This document shows, in pieces, positions 22,874 to 34,135 of a stretch of DNA of 64,000 bases. The stretch lies in NCBI GenBank assembly GCA_949361645.1, contig OX442422.1, positions 6,447,642-6,511,641 of the forward strand. The letters run 5' to 3'. The stretch's first letter is position 1; every line of letters begins with the position of its first letter. The translations under genes were made by a program, and so were the position numbers. The stretch comes from Spongilla lacustris. Lineage: Eukaryota > Porifera > Demospongiae > Spongillida > Spongillidae. The notes under the pieces were generated by a model, which saw only the letters and a list, made by a program, of their open reading frames with translations, did no database searches and was not told the origin of the DNA.

Positions 22874-23077
22874 ATTGCACGCACAGTCACAGCTACAATG
22901 TGGCACGATGAAGACATCAGAATTCATGACCACACAAGTGAAGTTAGCAGACCCTACACTGTCAGAGATGTCAACAGATCTAGACATTACCAGTGTAACC
23001 CAGTTTCACCTGTGCCCCACGGCCGCTATATACACTAGCACATACATTTTAGCAGATCGATATACAACAGCCTAGGG

Positions 23078-23437
23078 CTAGCTATAGGTATACGCAAGTA
23101 CGTAGTTGATGGCTAACTCCACTTGTGTGGTAGTGAATTCTGATGTCTTCATCGTGCCACATTGTACATTGTAGCTGTGACTGTGCATGCAATTTATGTG
23201 ACATTCAAAACGGCACTTACGTACTCGTACAGTACAGTAGTTCCCAGTAGGGCAAAACGCCCTCTGTTGTCCATATAAACCAACCACGGGTGCAGACCCA
23301 CCGCAATCAGTACCGATAGGGCAGGTAACTATATTCACCACTAAATGCATCCACACCAGATAAAATTTACTCTGTACATGTACAAGTACATGTCTACAGT
23401 AGTTCAGATCTACAACACAAAATGTGAGAAAAGACAA
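23078..23437 (-). other. Cysteine-rich open frame in the palindrome (right arm)
   Basis: 119 codons, the inverted counterpart of 22,625-22,873. It keeps CPIGTDCGGS and CPTGNYC and extends further at the C-terminus because of an indel. No recognised family. Confidence 0.25.
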
Positions 23438-24159
23438 ACGTAGGCATGTATGTACACTCTACAAATGGAGGCTGCTTCAGTCCATGGTGGTTCCATTTGT
23501 CCATTGCAAGCTGGTAGCTCCACTTGTAGTTGATGGTTCCCCTACCATTAAGTCCTCTTGTAGTGTGGGGGTTAATGGTTTCACAGGTAGTAGCTTCATT
23601 TGCATTTGCAGTGAGGAGCTGGTGTTAGTACTGTGTGAGGCTAGGATAGGGGGGCCATTGTGGCTGGCCCCAGTGTTTGGGGCCGGCTCCAGTTCAATGT
23701 TCCACTCCACATGCTGGGGTCTACTTTTGTGATGACCCCATTCAATCCTGGTAATGTGGCAGCTGGCAGCACTCCGGCCTGTTGGCAGTCTGATTACACC
23801 ATATGTAAGAGGGGTGTTTATGGGTGGGTGGGTGGGTGGGTGGGTGGGAGGGCTGGTTGTGTGGAGACTGAGAGTGCTATAGAGTAAGGAATGGCCTGGG
23901 CCTCGGATACAACTTGCAGTAGAGGAGGATAGGTAGTGGGAGATAGGGACATGGTGGCGAATGCGGCATGCCCAGTGTGAGAGCTGCATTAATGTGGGAG
24001 CCCCCAATGACCCTGTAGGATTTTTTAGTACCTGGTTGCTCCCTTGCTGGCAGTCTACTGGTGCTAACTGGACATGTAGTGTGGGGCTATTAAGTTAACT
24101 TGCATTAATGGTTCTGTCCGCATGAAGTGAGGGAGCTGACCTGATTCGACCCTCGGCCA

Positions 24160-27100
24160 ATACAGGGTGTAAATGGGACCAATGCATTGACCACACAACA
24201 GACACACATACAGAGTGTAAATGCGGGGATCATTCATTTGGCCCCACAACAGACACAAGCACAGGGTGTAAATGGGATCATGGATTTGAACACAAGTACA
24301 GGGTGTAAATCGCACCAAGGATTTGACCCCACAACAGACAAAAGTACAGGGTGTAAATGGGACCATGGATTTGATCACAAGTAAAAGGGGTGTAAATCAG
24401 ACCATGGATTTGACCCACAACAGACACAAGTACAGGGTGTAAATGGGACCATATATTTGATTACAAGTACAGGGTGTAAATCAGACCATGGATTTGACCC
24501 CAGAACAGACAAAAGTACAAGGTGTAAATGGAGCATGAGTTTGACCCCACAACAGACACGAGTACTCAAGTACAGGATGGGACCATGGATTTGATCACAA
24601 GTACAAGGTGTAAATCAGACCATGGATTAACCCCACAACAGACAAAAGTACAGGTGTAAATGCGAGCATGAGTTTGACCCCACAACAGACAAAAGTACAA
24701 GGGTGTAAATGGGACCAAGCATTTGACCCCACAACATACACAAATACAGGGTGTAAATGGGACCATGGATTTGATCATAAGTACAGACTGGGTATAAATG
24801 GGACCATGGATTTGATCACAAGTACAAGGTGTAAATCGGACCATGAATTTGATCACAAGTACAGTGTGTAAATGAGACCATGGATTTGATCACAAGTACA
24901 GGATGTAAATGGAACCATGGTTCTGACCCCACAACAGACACAAGAACAAGGTGTAAAAGGGACCATGAATTTGACCCCACAACAGACACACGTAAAGGTT
25001 GTAAATGGGACCATAGTTTTGACCCTAAAACATATTTAAGTACAGGGTGTAAATGGAACCATGGATTTGACCCCACAGCATACACAAGTACAGGGTGTAA
25101 ATGGGACCATGGATTTGATCTTAAAACAGACTCAAGTACAGGGTGTAAATGGGAGCATGAGTTTGACCCACAACAGACACAAGTACAGGGTGTAAATGGG
25201 ACCAATGAATTAACCCCACAACAGACACAAATACAGAGTGCAAATGGGACCATGGATTTTATCAAAAGTACAGGGTGTAAATGGGACCAATGAATTGACC
25301 CTAAATAAACTCAAGTACAGGGTGTAAATGGGACCATAGGTTTGACCCTAAAACAGACTCAAGTACAGGGTGTAAATGGGACCATAGGTTTGACCCTAAA
25401 ACAGACTCAAGTACAGGGTGTAAATGGGAGCATGAGTTTGACCCACAACAGACAAAGTAAAGGGTGTAAATGGGACCATGGATTTCATCACAAGTACAGG
25501 GTGTAAATGAGATCATGGATTTGACCCCACAGCATACTCAAGTACAGGGTGTAAATGGGATCATGGATTTACCCCACAACAGACACAAGTACAGGTATAA
25601 ATGGGACCATAGATTTGACCATAAACAGACTCAAGTACAGGGTGTTAATGGGACCATGGATTTGACCCCACAACAGACACAAGTACAGGGTGTAAATGGG
25701 ACCATGGATTTGATCCCACAACAGACACATACAACATGTATATCCCACAATAGACACAACAAGTACAGGGTGTAAATGGGACCATGGATTTGACCCCACA
25801 ACAGACACAAGTACAGGGTGTAAATGGGACCATGGATTTCATCACAAGTACAGGGTGTAAATCAGACCATGGATTTGACCCCACAACAGACAAAAGTACA
25901 GGTCTAAATGGGAGTATGAGTTTGACCCCATAATAGACACAAGTACAGGGTGTAAATGGGACCATGCATTTGACCCCACAACAGACAGAAGTACAGGGTT
26001 AAATGGGAGCATGGATTAGATCTCACAACAGACACAAGTACAGTGTGTAAATGGGACCAAGGATTTGATCACACGTACAGGGTGTAAATCGGACCATGGA
26101 TTTGATCACAAGTACAGGGTGTAAATCGGACCATGGATTTGATCACAAGTACAGGGTGTAAATCGGACCACAGATTTGAACCCACAAAAGACACAAGTAC
26201 AGGGTGTAAATGTGACCATGGATTTGATCACAGGTACAGGGTGTAAATGGGACCATGGATTTGACTCCGCAACAGACACATACAACATGTATATCCCACA
26301 ATAGACACAACAAGTACAGGGTGTAAATGGGACCATGGATTTCATCACAAGTACAGGGTGTAAATCAGACCATGGATTTGACCCCACAACAGACAAAAGT
26401 ACAGGTCTAAATGGGAGTATGAGTTTGACCCCACAACAGACACAAGTACAGGGTGTAAAAGGAACCATGGATTTGACCCCACAGCATACTCAAGTACAGG
26501 GTGTAAATGGGACCATGGATTTGACCCCACAATAGACACAAGTACAGGGTGTAAATGGGACCATGCATTTGACCCCACAACAGACAGAAGTACAGGGTTA
26601 AATGGGACCATGGATTAGATCTCACAACAGACACAAGTACAGTGTGTAAATGGACCAAGGATTTGATCACAAGTACAGGGTGTAAATCGGACAATGGATT
26701 TGATCACAAGTACAGGGTGTAAATCGGACCACGGATTTGAACCCACAACAGACACAAGTACAGGGTGTAAATGTGACCATGGATTTGATCACAGGTACAG
26801 GGTCTAAATGGGACCATGGATTTGACTCCGCAACAGACAAAAGTACTGGGTGTAAATGGGACCAATGAATTGACGCTAAACAGACTCAAGTACAGGGTGT
26901 AAATGGAACCATAGATTTGACCCTAAAACAGACTCAAGTACAGGGTGTAAATGGGACTATGTATTTGACCCCACAACAGACACAAGTACAGGGTGTAAAA
27001 GGAACCATGGATTTGACCCCACAGCATACTCAAGTACAGGGTGTAAATGGGAGCATGGATTTGACCCCACAATTGACACAAGTACAGGGTGTAAATGGGA

Positions 27101-27490
27101 CCATAGATTTGAGCCTAAACAGACTCAAGTACAGTGTGTAAATGTGATCATGCATTTGACCCCACAACAGACACAAGTACAGGACCATGGATTTGACCCC
27201 ACAATAGATACACCTACAGTGTGTAAATGGGACCATGCATTTGACCCTAAACAGACACAAGTACAGGGTGTAAATGGGACCATGGATTTGACCCCAAGTA
27301 CAGGTTGTACATATAAATGGACCATGGATTTGATCCCACAACAGAGGATGTAAATGGACCATGGATTTGATCCCACAACCCAGTATACGGTGTAAATGGA
27401 TCATGGATTTGATCCCACAACAGAGGATGTAAATGGACCATGGATTTGATCCCACAACAGACACAAGTGCAGGGTGTAAATGGGACCACC
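24160..27490. repeat. 48-bp satellite array, over 60 copies
   Basis: The unit is acagggtgtaaatgggacca followed by tggatttgaccccacaacag and acacaagt (48 bp). A shorter form of about 37 bp (…gatttgatcacaagt) alternates with it. A composite block containing tacaacatgtatatcccaca is present twice (about 25,730 and 26,281), showing larger-scale duplication. The array abuts the right inverted repeat of the 13-kb element. Long open frames here are repeat artefacts. Confidence 0.9.
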
Positions 27491-27526
27491 GTCGTCACTG
27501 TACTAGCATAAATCTAGTAACCTTTC

Positions 27527-27609
27527 TCACGATCGTCGTATTCGCACCGCTCGAACTTCACGTCCGCCGATTGAAACTCTTATGACCTTGTCTTCAGTTG
27601 ACGGCGCCA
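27527..27609 (-). pseudogene. Truncated mirrored ORF start in the right inverted repeat
   Basis: Where the left repeat leads into the transposase ATG, the right repeat leads into ATGGCGCCGTCAACTGAAGA, which stays open for 27 codons (MAPSTEDKVIRVSIGGREVR…) and stops at 27,527. Beyond the first few codons the sequence no longer resembles the transposase. It may be the remnant of a second, opposite-strand gene. Confidence 0.4.
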
Positions 27610-28184
27610 TAAAGTTTATGTACGCAGAAGATAACGAAATAGGGATCGAATAGTATAACAACTGCATGTGAGTCCGACCGGGAGATGGATTCACGTATCC
27701 AGCGCAGAGTAGGTGTGGCTCTAAGTTATCCAAGTGTCAGCCCACAGGAAGTAGTTGCATATTCATGTATTTGGTGCATGGAAGCGGGTCACGCACGTAC
27801 AACGGCGCGATTCGAGCGGGAAACTTGTAGCAACTTTGCGCCGCTGTATCTCCGTAACGGATGACATAAAAATTAACGAACAGAACAAATCGATAGGTAT
27901 ACGACCTCTCTACCTACAAACCGAATTTGAAGCGATTTGATTACTCCTACAGAAAGTTATGGCAGGTTTGAACCCACAGGGGTATCGGACGTTGCAATAC
28001 TGGCACGGAGGAAGTACAAGACCCCAAAATGTATTTTACCATAGAGAAATGGTGTAGTATAAAGTGTTAAAAATAAGAAGTTGATAGCTTCAACCGTTCG
28101 GAAGATATAGCGATTCAAAAGAGAAGCATTTTTATAACATTTTATATATATAAGCGAAGGGCCATTTTCGTGGAAACTGTCCCA
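27600..28184 (-). repeat. Right terminal inverted repeat of the 13-kb element
   Basis: Inverted partner of 15,217-15,800; ends cgtggaaactgtccca at 28,184. See the left repeat for shared blocks. Confidence 0.8.
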
Positions 28185-28189
28185 TTTAT

Positions 28190-29000
28190 ATTATTATTAA
28201 TATAATATATATATAATTATATTTTAATGCATAATACACTGAAATTATATACACAATGTCAAACACATACTCTATACTAGATAGAATGACCTTGGAGAGG
28301 TTCAAGTTCAATCTGCCATAGATCAGATTTGTTGTGATGGACTTAGGCTGCGCCAGTCTAGTAGCTAGTCTTCCGGCAAGTCTGGACTCTGGAGAAACTA
28401 TGTTGAGCTTCTGGTCCCCAACTTCCATAGGACTCTACCACCAGGGGGATGCAAACCCAACCTAACCCTCCACATTTTGCATCATTACTGTGGTGCTTCC
28501 TCTGTTCTGCCTGCATTGCTTAATTATAATTATAATTATAATTATATATATATTTAAAGGAGAACTAAAAATTATCATTATTAATAACAACTTTTAATTA
28601 ACACAAAGAAAAATAGACTGCCTAGACGATTAATAATAAAATAAAATAAAATAAAACATACTACATGTAACAAACACAGCGCTTCGGTGGGCTGAATACG
28701 TATCGTCGCAAATCCTGTATTTCATGTTGCTAGCGTGTTACAGACGAAACGTGTGGTTTTGGGCATCCGTAAGTTCCGTAATGTAAATGATTGCGTATAG
28801 TCAACGTACGTGAGATAGCCGTACAATATACGTGTAATAAAATTCCATATAATCGGTACGAAAGTAATATCAGAAAGAGTCCTCACTTTGCATTTGCAAA
28901 TCTCGATGAATGGAAAACTACGCCAGCCTTCTGTCAACACTGCGCCGAATTTATCTAAACGTCTACTTACTTTGCAAATTTCACCAAAGTATTAAACGGC
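28190..29000. other. AT-rich non-coding stretch
   Basis: Contains runs of TATA, attataattataatt and aaaataaaataaaat. No credible gene on either strand. Confidence 0.5.
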
Positions 29001-29099
29001 ACTTGAAGGTATGTCGTCATCTATAATTACGCACTCTAAATTAGCACAGCTGAGCGTAAGCGTACCCGCTCGATGGTTGCAGTGGAAGCCTAGGCACTC

Positions 29100-29290
29100 C
29101 ACTCACGTACACACCCACAATCACACACATGTACACACCCACAATCACACACATGTACAACACCCACAATCCTACGGCACTACACACATATACACACACC
29201 CACAACCCACACATGTACATGCACACCCACAAGTGAAAATCCCATGGTACTCCACACATGTCAACACCCACGTGCACAATCCCTAGGCAC
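29100..29290. repeat. CA-rich imperfect minisatellite
   Basis: Several copies of cacacccacaatcacacaca and variants containing acatgtac. Open frames on both strands are composition artefacts. Confidence 0.7.
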
Positions 29291-29429
29291 TCCACCTCTA
29301 CATAACAGAGTTTTCATAAAGACAGCATATTAGGCAGTGCAACAAGTAGTTCACGATCGAAATACTGAATAAGGTTGTTCAGAGGCCACCCACAATCCCT
29401 TGCATAGTCTTGAAAACAAAGTTGTTCTC

Positions 29430-32230
29430 GTTGTATTGACCTATCTGATATTTCAGGTCTATATGGAGTGACTATCCCCTGAGAATACCGTGGCCGGAGG
29501 TGGGTGTTACCGTCATGTGATCCATACTCTTTCACACAGAATCCACTTATATTACCTATCTCAGGTACACTTCATATTTGATACACCAATTTGGACAGAT
29601 GTATGTGGTGTGACTACCCCCTGAGGATAGCGTGACCGGAAGTGGGCGTTACCGTCACGTGAGCCATACTCTACCACACAGAATCCACTTATAATGACCT
29701 ATTTCAGGTACACTTCATATTTAATACACCAACTTTGACAGATGTATGTGGTGTGACTACCCCCTGGGGATGGCGTGACCGGATATGGGCGTTACCGTCA
29801 CGTGAGCCATACTCTACCACACAGAATCCACTTATATTGACCTATTTCAGGTACACTTCATATTTAATACACCAATTTGGACAGATGTATGTGGTGTGAC
29901 TACCCCCTGGGGATGGCGTGACCGGAAGTGGGCGTTACCGTCACGTGAGCCATACTCTACCACACAGAATCCATTATATTGACCTATTTCAGGTACACTT
30001 CATATTTAATACACCAACTTTGACAGATGTATGTGGTGTGACTACCCCCTGGGGATGGCGTGACCGAAAGTGGGCGTTACCGTCACGTGAGCCATACTCT
30101 TCCACACAGAATCCACTTATATTGACCTATTTCAGGTACACTTCATATTTAATACACCAACTTTGACAGATGTATGTAATGTGACTACCCCCTGGGGATG
30201 GCGTGACTGGAAGTGGGCGTTACCGTCACGTGAGCCATACTCTACCACACAGAATCCACTTATATTGACCTATCTCAAGTACACTTCATATTTAATACAC
30301 CAACTTTGACAGATGTATGCGGTGTGACTACCCCCTGGGGATGGCGTGACCGGAAGTGGGCGTTACCGTCACGTGAGCCATACTCTACCACACAGAATCC
30401 ACTTATATTGACCTATCTCAGGTACACTTCATATTTAATACACCAATTTGGACAGATGTATGTGGTGTGACTACCCCCTGGGGATGGCGTGACCGGAAGT
30501 GGGCGTTACCGTCACGTGAGCCATACTCTTCCACACAGAATCCACTTATATTGACCTATTTCAGGTACACTTCATATTTAATACACCAACTTTGACAGAT
30601 GTATGTGGTGTGACTACCCCCTGGGGATGGCGTGACCGGAAGTGGGCGTTACCGTCACGTGAGCCATACTCTACCACACAGAATCCACTTATATTGACCT
30701 ATCTCAAGTACACTTCATATTTAATACACCAACTTTGACAGATGTATGTGGTGTGACTACCCCCTGGGGATGGCGTGACCGGAAGTGGGCGTTACCGTCA
30801 CGTGAGCCATACTCTACCACACAGAATCCACTTATATTGACCTATTTCAGGTACACTTCATTTTTAATACACCAATTTGGACAGATGTATGTGGTGTGAC
30901 TACCCCCTGGGGATAGCGTGACCGGAAGTGGGCGTTACCGTCACGTGAGCCATACTCTACCACACAGAATCCACTTATATTGACCTATCTCAAGTACACT
31001 TCATATTTAATACACCAACTTTGACAGATGTATGTGGTGTGACTACCCCCTGGGGATGGCGTGACCGGAAGTGGGCGTTACCGTCACGTGAGCCATACTC
31101 TACCACACAGAATCCACTTATATTGACCTATTTCCGGTACACTTCATTTTTAATATACCAACTTTGACAGATGTATGTGGTGTGACTACCCCCTGGGGAT
31201 GGCGTGACCGGAAGTGGGCGTTACCGTCACGTGAGCCATACTCTTCCACACACAATCCACTTATATTGACCTATTTCAGGTACACTTCATATTTAATACA
31301 CCAACTTTGACAGATGTATGTGGTGTGACTACCCCCTGGGGATGGCGTGACCGGAAGTGGGCGTTACCGTCACGTGAGCCATACTCTTCCACACAGAATC
31401 CACTTATATTGACCTATTTCAGGTACACTTCATATTTAATACACCAACTTTGACAGATGTATGTAATGTGACTACCCCCTGGGGATGGCGTGACTGGAAG
31501 TGGGCGTTACCGTCACGTGAGCCATACTCTACCACACAGAATCCACTTATATTGACCTATCTCAAGTACACTTCATATTTAATACACCAACTTTGACAGA
31601 TGTATGTGGTGTGACTACCCCCTGGGGATGGCGTGACCGGAAGTGGGCGTTACCGTCACGTGAGCCATACTCTTCCACACAGAATCCACTTATATTGACC
31701 TATTTCAGGTACACTTCATATTTAATACACCAACTTTGACAGATGTATGTGGTGTGACTACCTTCTGGGGATGGCGTGACCGGAAGTGGGCGTTACCGTC
31801 ACGTGAGCCATACTCTACCACACAGAATCCACTTATATTGACCTATCTCAAGTACACTTAATACACCAACTTTGACAGATGTATGTGGTGTGACTACCCC
31901 CTGGGGATGGCGTGACCGGAAGTGGGCGTTACCGTCACGTGAGCCATACTCTTCCACACAGAATCCACTTATATTGACCCATCTCAGGTACACTTCATAT
32001 TTGATACACCAATTTGGACAGGTGTATGTGGTGTGACTACCCCCTGGGGATGGCGTGACCGGAAGTGGGCGTTACCGTCACGTGAGCCATACTCTTCCAC
32101 ACAGAATCCACTTATATTGACCTATTTCAGGTACACTTCATATTTGATACACCAGTTTGGACGGATCTATGTGGTGTGACTACCCCCTGAGAATGGCGTG
32201 ACCAGAAGTAGGCGTTACCGTTACTAGAGT
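29430..32230. repeat. 143-bp satellite array, about 19 copies
   Basis: Copies of cacgtgagccatactct are 143 bp apart (29,656 and 29,799, for example). The unit runs through cagaatccacttatattgac, taatacaccaactttgacag and gactaccccctggggatggc. Central copies are about 95% alike or better by eye; the first and last copies are the most diverged, as expected at array edges. One copy near 31,850 has a short deletion. Confidence 0.92.
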
Positions 32231-33889
32231 CACAGTGTTCCACAGTTCCTGTTGCCTCCCATGAATGCATAAATGTTCAAGAAGAAATTTTCAGACTCTG
32301 CCTTCGTTCCTCCTCCTTCCCAGCCGATTTTCTCCAGTTAATAGACGTTTAGTTTGTACATATGATATATTTTTTATGACGTGAATATTTGCTTTCGAAC
32401 AGTATGGCTGTCACTTAATCCTCGTTGAGTTGGAAATGGAATGGCGGTTCACTAATTTAAAAACGCGCGCTTCGCACAAGTAAACGTGAGAATCTTTTCG
32501 ACATGCACCTGGATTACCATGTTGTGTTAGTAACAAAATCTCTCACGAGATAACCAATCAGTGCGTGCTGATATTCGATTGTTCATACCTGTAACTATAT
32601 CGGGGGCGGGGCAGGTAAACATCTCAAGACGTGACTGCATGAGACACCGGTACACGCTGTGGTTACCAAAATATGTACAATTTACATTTATAATCACGTC
32701 CTCCATGCAGCTAATGTACATGTCTTGGTGGACGTCATCAACCTGCAGAAATAGGCCTATAGCCTAGATGCACTACAGATGCATGCATTCTCTAACGGCA
32801 GAGCTCCTTCTCTTTGCTGTGATGTTAGAGCTGACATCGGTCTATAACAATACATACATGCATGCGAAGCTACGTGAACAGTTGAAAAGTTATCAGTATA
32901 ACGCGTAGTAATTATTCGTCTCTCGAACTCAGAAACTAAATTTCGCTCCTCAATACATGTTTTCACTAAAACATCAATCCCTTTCTAATACACAAGCATA
33001 AACATTATATGTTTATTGTGTCAATAATCATAGTATATGGTCTGTATATAAATATACATTAGGTGAATCACTATTAACCCATGCATGCATGCATGCAGTT
33101 CGAGTCAAATCAGAAGTGAAAGTGATTTGCAGTTGCCTCGATCGATATACCTCTTCTCTTAGAGGTCTTATACTAGAAGATGCACAGCTGTGAATAAACT
33201 GAAGTACACAAACATAAAAAGAACAGCCATATCAAGATAGGATACTGATATATGCATCATATCAGTGCACCTGCCGGAGTGTCACAGCCGGCTATAGTAT
33301 GTTAAACCTAACTCTAAAGTCTTCAATGCCAGTACATTGCTTATAATAAGAGCGAGTACTCCGGCATGGAGTAGTCAGCTATACTATACATGTATATATA
33401 TAGCTAAATACGCCGGTATGTATTGCATGGAATGATTATACAATCTTATACTTTTTATATGCAGTGTACATGAATTTTCAAACCAATTATCTGGGTTTTT
33501 ATTCATACAAGATGCACTATACGTCAGTTGCTATTGCCTTTTGTGCATCATCATGCAGTTCTACAGTCAGTTAGACAGTATACACCTAGCATGGACAATG
33601 ATCGATGCATATACATGCATGCATGTGTATATATAAGACACATGCAAGCATGCAGGTAACTGACAAGCACAAATAAAAAATATCATTATACATACTGCAT
33701 ACTACAGACTACTACATGTAGTCAGAAGTCTGTAGTACTATGTACTGTGTGCTCTCTTTTCTGTGGTAGTCCGCTGTAGATGCTCTCTTTACTATACATG
33801 TATATACATTGTATAGTAGTCTGTAGTATGTCACTACTGTATGCTCTCTTTCATTCACATGCATGTGGATGAAAGAGAGTCCACATGCA
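32231..33889. other. Non-coding stretch with catgcatg tracts
   Basis: No open frame resembles a protein. Several self-complementary tracts occur (catgcatgcatgcatgca near 33,080; atgcatgcatg near 33,615). Confidence 0.45.
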
Positions 33890-34135
33890 GTGTCATCGTC
33901 CGTTCCAATAAAGCAATCTGGTCCCCTCCATATAGCTCTTAGTGTCGCGTCAGGTGTTAATACAATTTTATTATATCGCTTCAGATCCACCTCGCTGGCT
34001 AGCTCTTGCCGTAATCATCGTCCGTTGACTCCGTTCCAAAAGGCAATCTGCTCCCCTGCATACAGCTCTTAGAGTCGCGTCAGGTGTTAATACAATTTTA
34101 TTATATCGCTTCAGATCCGCCTCGCTAGCTCTTGT
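33890..34135. repeat. Tandem duplication of about 122 bp
   Basis: Two adjacent copies share gtcgcgtcaggtgttaatac, aattttattatatcgcttca and gatcc(a/g)cctcgct…agctcttg, with a few substitutions. Start and end of the two copies are offset by about 121-125 bp. Confidence 0.75.

Larger units (their letters stand above)
22105..23953. repeat. 1.85-kb palindrome with arms of about 830 bp
   Basis: Left arm 22,105-22,935 is the reverse complement of 23,123-23,953 with modest divergence and a few indels, separated by about 190 bp. Arm tips read cccatggccctatttcccac and its near complement. Each arm contains a (ggtg/cacc)n run, a block with ggccggctccagttcaatgt, and an inward-facing open frame with a cysteine-rich stretch. 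It sits exactly between two satellite arrays, as if inserted at their junction. Confidence 0.8.
15217..28184 (+). mobile_element. Candidate 13-kb DNA transposon with long inverted repeats and a DUF7869-like ORF
   Basis: Both ends start tgggacagtttccacgaaaa reading inward, and the inverted similarity extends about 580 bp on each side (15,217-15,800 and 27,600-28,184). Between them lie one intact 891-codon ORF beginning at the inner edge of the left repeat, a 71-bp satellite, a 1.85-kb palindrome and a 48-bp satellite. Diverged copies of the same end sequence occur elsewhere in the window (about 36,255, 38,180 and 42,180), as expected for a mobile family. Target duplication is unclear; only TT is shared next to both ends. 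That the ORF product mobilises the element is inference from position and domain content. Confidence 0.65.

Noticed and set aside
24064..27464. Many open frames on both strands in the 48-bp array
   Set aside because: The unit length is a multiple of three and lacks stops in several frames; no non-repetitive protein sequence is present.
29430..32230. CRISPR-like array
   Set aside because: The repeats are contiguous 143-bp units with no unique spacers, in a eukaryotic setting with introns and transposons.
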